DNA from: CAIYWZ01 sp964497925
GTDB lineage: Bacteria; Pseudomonadota; Alphaproteobacteria; CAIYWZ01
Reading direction: 5' to 3'
Assembly: GCA_964497925.1 (NCBI GenBank)
Contig: CAZCFE010000001.1
Coordinates: 1-64,000, forward strand
DNA length: 64,000 nucleotides
Shown here: positions 18,121 to 26,631 of the stretch, piece after piece
Numbering within the stretch: position 1 is the first letter of the stretch
Layout: each line of letters begins with the position of its first letter
Translations under genes and position numbers: made by a program
Notes under the pieces: generated by a model
Told to the model about the DNA's origin: nothing
The model's database searches: none
The model's input: only the letters and a program-made list of their open reading frames with translations

Positions 18121-19209
18121 ATGAAAATCATTTTCATTATTCTTTTCTGGTTTGCCTCTTGTTTGGCTCAAAACTATAAATATGAATGCAAAAAAGACAA
18201 TAATCACATAATTCATATCGTCACACTTAACCCTGAAAGATATCGAGCCACACTTATTAAATCCCATGATCAAGTATTTGGAAAAGAAACTGTTGAAAAT
18301 ATGGCAAAAAGAACAAATGCCCAAATTGCTATTAATGGAGGATTTTTTGAAAGCGGCAAAGACGAGGATGGCATCAACAGCGGAACTATGGTATTGGATG
18401 GAAAAATTCTGGGACTAAAGTTTGCCATGCAGACTTGTTTGATCCAAGATGAAAATGGTTTATCTATCGAACAATTTAACCCCAGAATTCAAGCTCCTGT
18501 AAGAATTAACAAAGTAAACCGTCCATGCTTGAGCAATGATTCTGTTCTATATTCTCATTTTTGGGGGAAAACAACTTTAACCCCCATTCTTGGCCGCAAA
18601 GAAATCATTTTTGAAGGCAACAATCTAAAGATAATCATGAATGGGAATAACACCATCCCCATCGATGGCTTTGTCTTATCAATACCAACAGAACAAAATT
18701 TACCCGATCTATCTCAAATCAAATTCCTACCAGATTCCATTTTTTCAAGGAAAAAGTTATCAATGATTATGGGGATACCTATGCTTATTGAAAATTCACA
18801 AAAAAAACTTCTTGATGGAACGAGTCATTTTTATTTATCCCCACACGCAAGAACTGCAATTGGAATTAAACCTAATAAAGAGATTGTTTTAGTGATAGCG
18901 GAGCATTCCAAATCCAAAGATTTCAAAAATATCACCCTCGGAGAAGTTAATGAAATAATCTCAAAGAATAAACTTGAAAATCCGACCATTAAAGAGCTTA
19001 GTGTCCTTATTAACAAGGAAATAACATCATCAAAAGCTACAGGATTAACCTTAAGCGAGCTTGCTGACCTCATGCTTGAACTTGGTTGTGAAAAAGCAAT
19101 GAACCTTGATGGGGGAAGCTCGTCAACATTATTCATAGAAGGAAAAATTGTGAATGAATGCACCTGCCTACCTGTTTCTGATGCGATTCTTTTCATTGAC
19201 AATCCGTAA
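18121..19209 (+). CDS. Exported phosphodiester glycosidase (NAGPA-domain) protein
   Basis: A short signal peptide (MKIIFIILFWFASCLAQ) leads into a NAGPA/DUF2233-type domain. Family landmarks are AQIAINGGFFESG near residue 62, SPHARTAIGI near 240 and GLTLSELADLMLELGCEKAMNLDGGSSSTL near 305, the last being the most conserved. Known members cut phosphodiester-linked sugars, such as the GlcNAc-phosphomannose cap in animals or cell-wall polymers in bacteria. The residues between 150 and 230 have no family landmark I recognise. It probably acts on envelope or host glycans. It is 4 bases after the MazG-like gene. Confidence 0.8.
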   Translation: MKIIFIILFWFASCLAQNYKYECKKDNNHIIHIVTLNPERYRATLIKSHDQVFGKETVENMAKRTNAQIAINGGFFESGKDEDGINSGTMVLDGKILGLKFAMQTCLIQDENGLSIEQFNPRIQAPVRINKVNRPCLSNDSVLYSHFWGKTTLTPILGRKEIIFEGNNLKIIMNGNNTIPIDGFVLSIPTEQNLPDLSQIKFLPDSIFSRKKLSMIMGIPMLIENSQKKLLDGTSHFYLSPHARTAIGIKPNKEIVLVIAEHSKSKDFKNITLGEVNEIISKNKLENPTIKELSVLINKEITSSKATGLTLSELADLMLELGCEKAMNLDGGSSSTLFIEGKIVNECTCLPVSDAILFIDNP

Positions 19210-19244
19210 TTTCATATTAATTTAGAATAAAAAGAACTGATTAT

Positions 19245-19274
19245 TTGACATACTTTCACATTTTAGCATAGTAT
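19245..19274 (+). promoter_or_regulatory. Putative promoter of the aldolase-dnaQ-terC operon
   Basis: A perfect TTGACA (19245-19250), an 18-base spacer and TAGTAT (19269-19274). The predicted transcript start falls at about 19281, exactly where the aldolase frame opens. Confidence 0.6.
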
Positions 19275-19280
19275 TTAAGA

Positions 19281-20012
19281 ATGAATGAAAATATACTTAT
19301 GACAGCGATGAATGATTTAGCACTTGCTTATCAAATTTTAGCCCATCTTAAGATGGATGATTCAACTTATACACATTTATCAGCAAGATCGAATAAAGAG
19401 CAATACTACCATATTTACCCTTTTGGCTTATTTTTTGAAGAGGTCACAGAGAAAAATTTGCTCACAGTTTCTTTGAAAGGCGAAATTATCAAAGGTGAAG
19501 AATACCAATACAATCAAACAGGGTATATCATTCATGGGAACATTTATCAAAACCGCCCAGAAATCAATGCTGTCTTTCACTTACATACGCCAGCAACAGT
19601 TGCTGTCTCTGCCCTAAAAGAAGGTCTTTTACCTATTAGTCAATGGGCACTTCATTTTTACCAAAAAATCGCATATCATGAATATGATTCCTTGGCTCTT
19701 GATTATGACATCCAAGGCGGTAAACTCGTCAGAGATTTAGGAGATAAGCGTGTTATGCTGATGAGAAATCACGGCATGATCGCCTGTGGGGAAACCATTC
19801 ATGAGGCACTTTTTTACGCATATCACCTTGAACTTGCATGCAAAACACAACTCATGATTTTAGCAAGCAACCAAGAATTCATCATGCCCTCACACGAAAT
19901 ATGCGAGAAAGCAGTTAGGGATCTTCTCTCTTTCGAAAAAGACCTTGGAAAACGAGACTGGAATGCCTGGGTTCGGAAAATTTCAAGAAACAAAGGAGCG
20001 GTCAATGCGTGA
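19281..20012 (+). CDS. Class II aldolase/adducin-family protein
   Basis: This 243-residue protein belongs to the zinc-dependent class II aldolase/adducin fold. Zinc ligands appear in AVFHLHTPA near residue 100 and RNHGM near 163, and THLSAR near 32 is also typical. Members include fuculose- and ribulose-phosphate aldolases, methylthioribulose dehydratase and proteins of unknown substrate; the family level is all I can support. The start is uncertain: ATG 19281 coincides with the predicted transcript start, and ATG 19299 or 19308 are alternatives without a clear ribosome site. It overlaps dnaQ by 8 bases. Confidence 0.82.
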   Translation: MNENILMTAMNDLALAYQILAHLKMDDSTYTHLSARSNKEQYYHIYPFGLFFEEVTEKNLLTVSLKGEIIKGEEYQYNQTGYIIHGNIYQNRPEINAVFHLHTPATVAVSALKEGLLPISQWALHFYQKIAYHEYDSLALDYDIQGGKLVRDLGDKRVMLMRNHGMIACGETIHEALFYAYHLELACKTQLMILASNQEFIMPSHEICEKAVRDLLSFEKDLGKRDWNAWVRKISRNKGAVNA

Positions 20013-20709
20013 GATTGTTCTTGATACAGAAACAACAGGACTTTCTTGGGATCAGGGAGATAGAATTGTCGAAATCGGTTGCTTAGAGCTGTTTGATCGG
20101 GTTCCCACAGGAAAAACTTATCAACAATATATTAATCCATTACGCTCAGTAAACCCTGAAGCAACAAAAGTATCTGGTATTACAACAGAGTTTTTACGAG
20201 ATTTTCCGACATTCGATAAAATCGCAGATGATTTCTTAAGCTTTATTGGAGAAGACACGCTTGTGATTCACAATGCAAATTTTGATATTGGCTTTTTGAA
20301 TATGGAACTGAGAAAAATAAAAAGACCTTTAATTTTAGAAAATCGGGTTATTGATACATTAAAATTGGCCAGAAAAAAAGTCACCAGCGCAAAATATAAT
20401 TTAGATGCACTGTGTGCAAAATTTGAAATTGACACATCTGCAAGAACTCTACACGGAGCTTTGGTTGATTGCGACCTCCTGGCAAAAGTATATATGGAAC
20501 TTTGTGGAGGCCGGCAGAAAACATTCTCATTTTTAAGCACAGAAAGTGAAGCTATTGAATACCAAGATCAATCTCACAGGCCAAAACGTTATTTCAATAT
20601 ATGTGAAGAAGAAAAACGTTTACACCTAGAAGCGTTAACCAAAATAAAAAACCCAATGTGGCTTGAAAATAAGGCCTTTGAAAACATTATGAAAAGAGGT
20701 ATCAAATGA
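20005..20709 (+). CDS. dnaQ: DNA polymerase III epsilon subunit (proofreading exonuclease)
   Basis: DnaQ is the 3'-5' exonuclease that proofreads for the replicase. Exo I is VLDTETTGLSWDQGDRIVE at residues 5-23, Exo II HNANFDIGFLN near 89, and Exo III HGALVDCDLLAKVY near 150. I start at ATG 20005 (MREIVLDTE), which has AAAGGAG 8 bases upstream inside the aldolase end; an in-frame ATG at 19945 would add 20 residues before the conserved start. The C-terminal part would bind the polymerase subunit. It overlaps terC by 4 bases. Confidence 0.94.
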   Translation: MREIVLDTETTGLSWDQGDRIVEIGCLELFDRVPTGKTYQQYINPLRSVNPEATKVSGITTEFLRDFPTFDKIADDFLSFIGEDTLVIHNANFDIGFLNMELRKIKRPLILENRVIDTLKLARKKVTSAKYNLDALCAKFEIDTSARTLHGALVDCDLLAKVYMELCGGRQKTFSFLSTESEAIEYQDQSHRPKRYFNICEEEKRLHLEALTKIKNPMWLENKAFENIMKRGIK

Positions 20710-21527
20710 TTTATCTGTTTATTGCAATAATAATTTTAGCGTTAATAATCGATCTTAAATTTGCCATGACCAAAGAAAACAAAACCTCCATCAAAGAACC
20801 TTTACTTTGGAGTGCATTTTGGGTGTTTATCAGTATTGTTTTTGGAGGGATTGTATACTATCAACAAGGTGAAGAACTTGGAATTCAATTCCTTACAGCA
20901 TATATGATCGAAAAATCCCTAAGTATTGATAATTTATTTGTGTTTATAATTATCTTAAGCGGATCAAAACTCACCCACGCAAAAGAAAGATCCGTCCTCC
21001 TTTATGGAATTTTAGGCGCAATTATTATGAGAGGTCTGTTTATCTGGGCTGGTATTGAGCTTGTTCGCCACTTTTCATGGGTATTTTATATCTTTGGTAT
21101 CATGCTTATTTATATGGGAATTAAAATGTTCTATCATGAGAGCGCTCAAACTTTTAAACTAAGCCCAAAATTGAAACTTAAACCATTTGGGGCTGCAATT
21201 CTTCTTGTTATGTGGGCGGATCTTATTTTTGCAATCGATTCTATTCCTGCTGTAATCGCGATCACAGAAGATAAATTTATTGCCTACACGTCTAATATTT
21301 TTGCAATTTTAGGATTGAGATCTTTATTTTTTGTATTAAAAAATACATCCAATAAATTACCCCTTATCCGTTTTGCTATTGGAATCATCACCATCTTCGT
21401 TGGAATTAAAATGTTCATCAATCCCATTTATCACATCTCTTCTTTGGTGTCATGCTTGATCATACTTAGCGTGTTATTGCTTGGTGTCATTGCATCTATA
21501 TATTATAGAAAACATCAAGAAGAATAG
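20706..21527 (+). CDS. TerC/Alx-family integral membrane protein
   Basis: This 273-residue protein has about eight or nine membrane helices and the TerC-family motifs EKSLSIDNLFVF near residue 78 and WADLIFAIDSIPAVIAIT near 173, with conserved acidic residues inside helices. Family members have been linked to tellurite resistance and, for Alx/MntP-like proteins, to manganese export and metal loading of exported proteins. It is coupled to dnaQ by an ATGA overlap, and convergent patatin ends 5 bases after it. Confidence 0.88.
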   Translation: MIYLFIAIIILALIIDLKFAMTKENKTSIKEPLLWSAFWVFISIVFGGIVYYQQGEELGIQFLTAYMIEKSLSIDNLFVFIIILSGSKLTHAKERSVLLYGILGAIIMRGLFIWAGIELVRHFSWVFYIFGIMLIYMGIKMFYHESAQTFKLSPKLKLKPFGAAILLVMWADLIFAIDSIPAVIAITEDKFIAYTSNIFAILGLRSLFFVLKNTSNKLPLIRFAIGIITIFVGIKMFINPIYHISSLVSCLIILSVLLLGVIASIYYRKHQEE

Positions 21528-21532
21528 TTGTA

Positions 21533-22636
21533 TTACGGAGTAAAGTCAACATCGTCCATAGGTAATTTTAGCCTCAAAGCCAATTCTTCTATGATATGAT
21601 TATTTTGACTCAAGTAATAAATAGCTGAATCGATTAATCCAAGCATATTTTCGGAAGATGTATTGTCTATAGAATCATGTTTTCCATCAAGAACCGTATT
21701 AAGCCTTGTGTATTTACTTCCATTTCTAAATTCTTGGTATGATTGACTTAAAAAATGTTCTTCTGCTCTCATATGCCCTAGTGATAAAAGTTTTGGCAAA
21801 TGAGGAAACCATCCAAATAGGCCTAGATCCTTCATATCATTGTGATTCATAGGACCATGATCAGCTTGTCCAGTAGCAATAGATACAATATCAAAACATC
21901 TTGCTCTTGGGAAAAGTCTGAATGCATGGTGCATGGTTGTAAGAGTTGGATCACATGCTCCAAGTCCTCCGTCTATAAAAATACGTCTGGAATCATCAAT
22001 TGAGGAATATATTTCCACAGGGGAAAAATACCCAGGGAAGGCAGAGGTTGCTGCAACAACATCGACTTTTGAATACTCATTTTCCTCCCAACTTGATAAA
22101 GCGGCTATTGATTTTTTATGTGTGTCAAACACCAAAACAGCACTTGGTTTTGTAACATTTTTTGTTGTCCCGCTCCCTAGGTATTCCGATAAAACCGACT
22201 TAAATTCATTGATCTGATATTTTGGTCTCACGAATCCATAAAACGACCAAGGATTATAAGTAAATACGCGGCCTGATTTTTGAATCAACATTGATAAAAG
22301 ATCTTCAGCGGTATATTTTGGATAAGAAGGGTTATTTTCATCAGGATGTGTCAAAAAAGTTGAAACGATTCCCCCTGCTGATGTCCCAACAATCAAATGA
22401 AACATCTCGCTTATACGTTTTTTTGTTTTCTTCTCAAGAGCTACCAAAATGCAGGCTGTAAATATAACTTTCATTCCACCTCCATCAAGAGTTAGAATAC
22501 GCGCCGTTCCTTGATCATAAATCTTGGGTTCTTGGTGAAAAAATTCATCTGATGCGAAAAATCTTGATTGCATAAAAAAAGTGGCTATAAAGGCCACCAC
22601 ACAGAACCAGATAGAATGATTTTTGAATGTCCTCAT
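21533..22636 (-). CDS. Secreted patatin-like phospholipase
   Basis: An N-terminal signal peptide (basic MRTFKNHS then a hydrophobic run to about residue 28) precedes a patatin domain. Oxyanion motif LTLDGGGMK is at 49-56, the nucleophile motif GTSAGG at 84-89 (Ser86), and the catalytic Asp in FIDGGLGA near 220. Thus the Ser-Asp dyad is complete and the enzyme should hydrolyse phospholipid acyl chains. Secreted patatins act as host-membrane-attacking factors in several intracellular bacteria. Here that role is inference from the signal peptide. The gene is monocistronic. Confidence 0.85.
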   Translation of the reverse strand: MRTFKNHSIWFCVVAFIATFFMQSRFFASDEFFHQEPKIYDQGTARILTLDGGGMKVIFTACILVALEKKTKKRISEMFHLIVGTSAGGIVSTFLTHPDENNPSYPKYTAEDLLSMLIQKSGRVFTYNPWSFYGFVRPKYQINEFKSVLSEYLGSGTTKNVTKPSAVLVFDTHKKSIAALSSWEENEYSKVDVVAATSAFPGYFSPVEIYSSIDDSRRIFIDGGLGACDPTLTTMHHAFRLFPRARCFDIVSIATGQADHGPMNHNDMKDLGLFGWFPHLPKLLSLGHMRAEEHFLSQSYQEFRNGSKYTRLNTVLDGKHDSIDNTSSENMLGLIDSAIYYLSQNNHIIEELALRLKLPMDDVDFTP

Positions 22637-22816
22637 AATACATACTCCTTCTGATATTTTATGCTGTTATCAAAACATAAATTAATTAGCTTTGAGTTAA
22701 AAACAATTGCAAATTTGAGCAAATTTCAATATAAATTGAATATTTACGCTGTCCTGATGAGAGCAAATTAAAAATAAATCATTCATAAATTTAGTGATTA
22801 CAAAAAATTAAAAGAT

Positions 22817-22845
22817 TTGTTAAGATAATAATGTGATAGTATAAG
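22817..22845 (+). promoter_or_regulatory. Putative promoter of the sixA-exported protein pair
   Basis: TTGTTA (22817-22822), a 17-base spacer and TATAAG (22840-22845), 37 bases before sixA. The rest of the 22637-22882 gap is AT-rich and has no visible gene. Confidence 0.45.
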
Positions 22846-22882
22846 ATAAAATTGATGTTATTATTGTAAATATGGGCTGTTA

Positions 22883-23359
22883 ATGAAAACGTTAATCATC
22901 ATGCGACATGGAAAACCAGTAGAATTTGGCGAAGGATTCGTTGATTTTGATCGTCCTTTGACTTTTTCTGGATTATCATTCATCAGATTACAGGCCAATA
23001 AATTACAAACGATTTCGCCTACTATTGATAGTATTGCGTATTCTCCATCAAAAAGAACTTCAGAAACCATGGAAATTATATCTTCAATTTTCCCTTATTC
23101 TAAAAAAAACTCTATTGAGAAAATTTATGGAGCAAGAGCTCCTATTTTGGAGGATATTATTATTGATTTCCCCACAAATACACAAACATTATTATTGATT
23201 GGACACAACCCTGGGATTAGCGATCTTTTTGGAAATTACACTAGAAATAAACCATTATTTTCTCCTGGATCGTTCGGCATTATTCGCTTTGATATAGAAC
23301 AATGGAGTGAAATAACCTATACGAAACCCTATTCATCAAGTTATCATCATGGCAAATAA
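22883..23359 (+). CDS. sixA: Phosphohistidine phosphatase (SixA-like)
   Basis: This 158-residue histidine-phosphatase-superfamily protein has the RHG catalytic motif at MRHGK (His9), YSPSKRTSETMEI near residue 53 and the second His in LLIGHNPGISDL near 112. SixA in E. coli removes phosphate from His of HPr-family phosphocarriers, and a PTS HPr is encoded at 30577, so that target is plausible. It overlaps the next gene by 11 bases, so they are probably translationally coupled. Confidence 0.85.
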   Translation: MKTLIIMRHGKPVEFGEGFVDFDRPLTFSGLSFIRLQANKLQTISPTIDSIAYSPSKRTSETMEIISSIFPYSKKNSIEKIYGARAPILEDIIIDFPTNTQTLLLIGHNPGISDLFGNYTRNKPLFSPGSFGIIRFDIEQWSEITYTKPYSSSYHHGK

Positions 23360-24932
23360 AACGATATTATACATTCTTATCGGATTCTTCTCTTATTCAG
23401 CAGTTCTTTATTCAGCAGGAGCGGCCGCTTCTGCTGCTGGGGCCGATGCTGCTGCAAAAAACACAGCTAACTCTGTCCCTCCTTTTGAACAAGAAAAAAC
23501 AAGTGATGATGAGGATGAAGACTCTCCAGCTCCAGCTCCAGCTCCAGCTCCAGCTCCAGCTCCAGCTCCAGCTCCAGCTCGAGCTCGAGCTCGAGTATCA
23601 TCATCCACGACACCTCCTTTTGAAGCAACAGATAAATCTGAAGAACCCGAGAAAAGTGAAGCCGCTCCAACACCCCCTGCTGAGCCCGCAACACCAGAAC
23701 CTGCTGAGCCGGTCAAAACTGTAGAACCCGCGAAAGCTGAAGAAATAAAACCTGCAGACCCAATTAAGAAGGTAGATTCGGTGGCTCCTTCTATTCTCGC
23801 AAAGCCCATCGCGCCACCGGCACCTCAAGTCCCCCTTAACAACAAAACATATCAACAAATCATGGAAAACCCAACAAACCCTTGGCTAGATGAAGAAGTC
23901 TCTTTAGATGCAAAAGCACGCTTAGAAAGAATGAGAAACAGTGCGCCAGTCACAGGAGCGGACATAAAGTTAAAATCTTTATATCCAGCATGGAGAGATG
24001 CTATTGATCAATACCCACCATGGCAAGAAGCTTTAACAGCCTACCCTAATTGGAACCCAACTGCTTACACCGTAGGATACAAGGCTTGGAATCTGTCTAC
24101 AAAAGATCCTCAAGGTATTGCTCTTGCTTTAGCAGAAAGTAAATACGACATTAACAATATGAATTCTTTTGGTGGGTATGTAAAAACGCTCGAAACAAGT
24201 GGAGCACTTCCAAATACTCAATTTGCAAAAAAAGAAGATAGAAGCGGGGCCTTAGCCTCAACAGAACCATCCGCGTCCTCTGCAACAGTTGCAGGGCTTG
24301 CTGAAGACACCACCCCTTTAATGGCCGCATACCTTTTATTGCAAAGCGGAGTTGATGCTTGGGAGGCTCCAGATAGACTTGGAAAATTACGCGGCATGTC
24401 GTGTATTATGGCCTCAAAAGCACAAATCACTGTAGCAAAAGCAATTGCTCTTGGATATCCTGTTGACGTCACCGCAAAAGCAAAAATCCCGGCATCTCAA
24501 GCATTTTCAAGCTCAAAAGAAGCAGCAACTGCACAAGATCCGAATAGATTAAGCTCTCTTTATGAAATGATTGTCACATCTACCATGGATGCCGTCAAAA
24601 TAATCGGCCTTTCACCCACACCAAAAACAAAACCCACAACAGATCAAAACGTCATCACATTAATCACCGATGCGGATGCAAAAATTTCATATGTAATTGG
24701 GCTTATTTCTCAAGGGACAAATGGAGGGCCTGATCAAACTCAAAAGATAGGATCTTTACGCACAGTTGTACAACAAATTAAAGCTGCACAAACGAGCCTT
24801 GCGCCGCAGGCTACTCCAGAAGCCACTCCAACGACCGGGGTTCCTCCCCCTGCCATATCTGCCGAGGCAGCAGCATCCGTACTTGCTCCAGCTCCGACTC
24901 CGCCCGCAGAAACGCAGGCTCCCATACCTTAA
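23349..24932 (+). CDS. Exported Ala/Pro-rich protein of unknown function
   Basis: I do not recognise a family. The 527-residue product starts with a signal peptide (about residues 1-25) and an Ala-rich tract. An acidic stretch (SDDEDEDS) and nine Pro-Ala dipeptides follow, then an (RA)n run and a Glu/Pro/Ala/Lys-rich linker to about residue 165. The middle has a short repeat with YPAW, YPPW and YPNW about every 10 residues near 211-235. The C-terminal 40 residues are again Pro/Ala-rich. Such low-complexity tracts often span the envelope or act as flexible linkers. It is coupled to sixA by an 11-base overlap. GC is higher here than in neighbours because of Ala and Pro codons. Confidence 0.75.
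   Translation: MANKTILYILIGFFSYSAVLYSAGAAASAAGADAAAKNTANSVPPFEQEKTSDDEDEDSPAPAPAPAPAPAPAPAPARARARVSSSTTPPFEATDKSEEPEKSEAAPTPPAEPATPEPAEPVKTVEPAKAEEIKPADPIKKVDSVAPSILAKPIAPPAPQVPLNNKTYQQIMENPTNPWLDEEVSLDAKARLERMRNSAPVTGADIKLKSLYPAWRDAIDQYPPWQEALTAYPNWNPTAYTVGYKAWNLSTKDPQGIALALAESKYDINNMNSFGGYVKTLETSGALPNTQFAKKEDRSGALASTEPSASSATVAGLAEDTTPLMAAYLLLQSGVDAWEAPDRLGKLRGMSCIMASKAQITVAKAIALGYPVDVTAKAKIPASQAFSSSKEAATAQDPNRLSSLYEMIVTSTMDAVKIIGLSPTPKTKPTTDQNVITLITDADAKISYVIGLISQGTNGGPDQTQKIGSLRTVVQQIKAAQTSLAPQATPEATPTTGVPPPAISAEAAASVLAPAPTPPAETQAPIP
23526..23591 (+). repeat. Hexanucleotide microsatellite, 9 x CCAGCT plus 2 x CGAGCT
   Basis: Nine perfect CCAGCT units (23526-23579) are followed by two CGAGCT units (23580-23591) and a partial third. 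They encode (Pro-Ala)9 and (Arg-Ala)2 in the frame of the exported protein at 23349. The unit is a multiple of three, so slippage would change length without frameshift. Every unit contains the self-complementary AGCT. Confidence 0.95.
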
Positions 24933-25436
24933 TTATATTTTTTTAGAAACGAAAATAGCCGCCAACGTGAAAGCCCTGATTCCGGCAGCAAACAAAGTAT
25001 ACACTGGAGCATCTTTTGCCCCTTGCTCAAGAGCTATCTCTTTATGATGAATCTCATCTTCACGAAATTTTGAAATTCTCTCTTTTAATACTTTCTCTTT
25101 ATCATCAAGAGTTTTTAGTTGTTGTAAATAATGGTCATCTATAATTTCCTCCACAGCCTGAGTGCAAGCCATAGCTGCAGACTTTCCTATCTTTCCTGAT
25201 ATAAAACCAAGGCTATACCCCAACATAGACCAAAGCGGTAAAAAAACAGTGGGGCTTATTTTTCGTAAACGCATTTCTTCCTCAAATGCGCTTAAATGTT
25301 CTCTTTCTTGCGACAACATCTCTTGAATAAGATGGTTTTCCCCTAAAGCATCAATTTGCCCTTGATAAATTCGAACAGCACCAAACTCACCTGCATGATT
25401 AACCCTAATATAAGAGTTTAACGTCTTTTTATCCAT
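24933..25436 (-). CDS. coq7: 5-demethoxyubiquinone hydroxylase (Coq7)
   Basis: This diiron monooxygenase carries out the penultimate hydroxylation of ubiquinone synthesis. Iron-ligand motifs are NHAGEFGAVRIYQGQ near residue 13, EREHLSAFEE near 45, EEIIDDHYLQQL near 95 and EDEIHHKEIALE near 131. I start at ATG 25436 (MDKKTLNSYIRVNHAGE), giving 167 residues as in the family. Longer in-frame starts lie inside dsbB. The start overlaps the dsbB end by 19 bases. The yqaA-dsbB-coq7 order is a familiar alphaproteobacterial arrangement. Confidence 0.94.
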   Translation of the reverse strand: MDKKTLNSYIRVNHAGEFGAVRIYQGQIDALGENHLIQEMLSQEREHLSAFEEEMRLRKISPTVFLPLWSMLGYSLGFISGKIGKSAAMACTQAVEEIIDDHYLQQLKTLDDKEKVLKERISKFREDEIHHKEIALEQGAKDAPVYTLFAAGIRAFTLAAIFVSKKI

Positions 25437-25978
25437 AACACTCCTGACATGCCAAACAATCCTAAAAATATCAATAGATTCCACTGCGTCGCTGAAATAC
25501 CAAAAATACGCAAAGCGACCTGATCGCATCGAACCGCAGGTCTTGCCATTAAAGCTTTTTCTAAATCATTTATTGATAACCCTTTGAAATTTTTAATTCC
25601 TGAGCATGAAAGGGGCGGAGAGAAAAATTTCATTTCTACTCCTGAGTGATAAAAAGAAATTCCAGCTCCCATCATAAAAATAAACGCACACAACAACAGA
25701 TATCTCTTCTTAAAAAAATGAATGATCCAAGTAAGCCCAAACCAGCCTAATGATATACCATCATGAGGAATAATATGCGAGATATTCAATAATTTTTTGG
25801 TTCCAAAAAACCGTGCTCCACTAAGAAAAAAAGAGCACCAATAGGGAATACGTTGATAAACACATAACACACAAGGCTCAATTCCCCACGCATGCTCAGC
25901 ATAGTACGCAAAAGAAAGAGCTCCCGCAGAAATCATAAAAATAGCCAAGGTATAATATCTACTCAAAAATTCGATCAT
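25418..25978 (-). CDS. dsbB: Disulfide bond formation protein B
   Basis: DsbB is an inner-membrane oxidase that reoxidises periplasmic DsbA and passes electrons to quinone. The first periplasmic Cys pair is EPCVLCVYQRIPY (Cys36, Cys39). The second loop has PLSCSG near 124 and RPAVRCDQ near 153. Four membrane helices are visible in 186 residues. Its presence fits the several exported Cys-containing proteins in this window. The start overlaps the end of the yqaA-like gene by 4 bases. Confidence 0.92.
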   Translation of the reverse strand: MIEFLSRYYTLAIFMISAGALSFAYYAEHAWGIEPCVLCVYQRIPYWCSFFLSGARFFGTKKLLNISHIIPHDGISLGWFGLTWIIHFFKKRYLLLCAFIFMMGAGISFYHSGVEMKFFSPPLSCSGIKNFKGLSINDLEKALMARPAVRCDQVALRIFGISATQWNLLIFLGLFGMSGVLWIKRR

Positions 25979-26553
25979 AACAACACCTTAATCAACCAAA
26001 AACCAAATATAATAACAACCATCATCCCTCCCATTACAAACCCCATACGTTTATAAACAAAATCACGCATGATCTCACCAAAATACCATGTAAACAAAGC
26101 AAAAATTAAAAATCTTGACCCTCTTCCTATGATAGAAGCACAAATAAATATCCAAAAATCCATTGACGCAAGTCCGCTCAATATGGTAACAACCTTAAAA
26201 GGAATGGGCGTCAAAGACTTCAATGCAATCAGCCAAAAACCCCATTCTTGTGCAAGTTCTTGGAATCTTAGAGCTTGCAGCTCGTACCCATATGTATGTA
26301 TGATTTCAATACCAATTGTTTGATAAAAAGCATATCCAATATAGTATCCAACAATGCCTCCAAAAACCGAAGCCGCTGTACACCAAATAGCTACTTTAAA
26401 AAAAATCGATCTATTTGCGACGATTATCAAAATCATTAATAAGTCTGGCGGTATAGGCGATATAAAACTTTCTAAGAAAGAAATTAAAGATAAAATCCAT
26501 ACTGCTTGTGGATGTTGAGAGTATTCCAAAATTTTTTTATATATACGCTGCAT
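25975..26553 (-). CDS. YqaA-type VTT-domain membrane protein
   Basis: This 192-residue inner-membrane protein belongs to the SNARE-associated/VTT (DedA-like) superfamily, YqaA subgroup. Landmarks are ESFISPIPPDLLMIL near residue 28, a Gly-rich helix VFGGIVGYYIGY near 62 and KSLTPIPFKVVTILSG near 111. DedA-superfamily proteins have been tied to lipid-carrier flipping and membrane homeostasis; the role of this subgroup is not settled. It is first in the yqaA-dsbB-coq7 operon and divergent from mreC. Confidence 0.85.
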   Translation of the reverse strand: MQRIYKKILEYSQHPQAVWILSLISFLESFISPIPPDLLMILIIVANRSIFFKVAIWCTAASVFGGIVGYYIGYAFYQTIGIEIIHTYGYELQALRFQELAQEWGFWLIALKSLTPIPFKVVTILSGLASMDFWIFICASIIGRGSRFLIFALFTWYFGEIMRDFVYKRMGFVMGGMMVVIIFGFWLIKVLL

Positions 26554-26631
26554 TTTATTTCTTTTTATATTCTCAAGATTAGACTATATTAATAACACAT
26601 TTTTACAAACTTTGTCTATGGGTACAATTGA

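Noticed and set aside
23408..23858. Several long open frames on both strands across the Pro-Ala repeat
   Set aside because: They arise because the hexanucleotide repeat has no stop in any frame. The plus-strand frame starting at 23349 has a signal peptide and continues into a non-repetitive protein.
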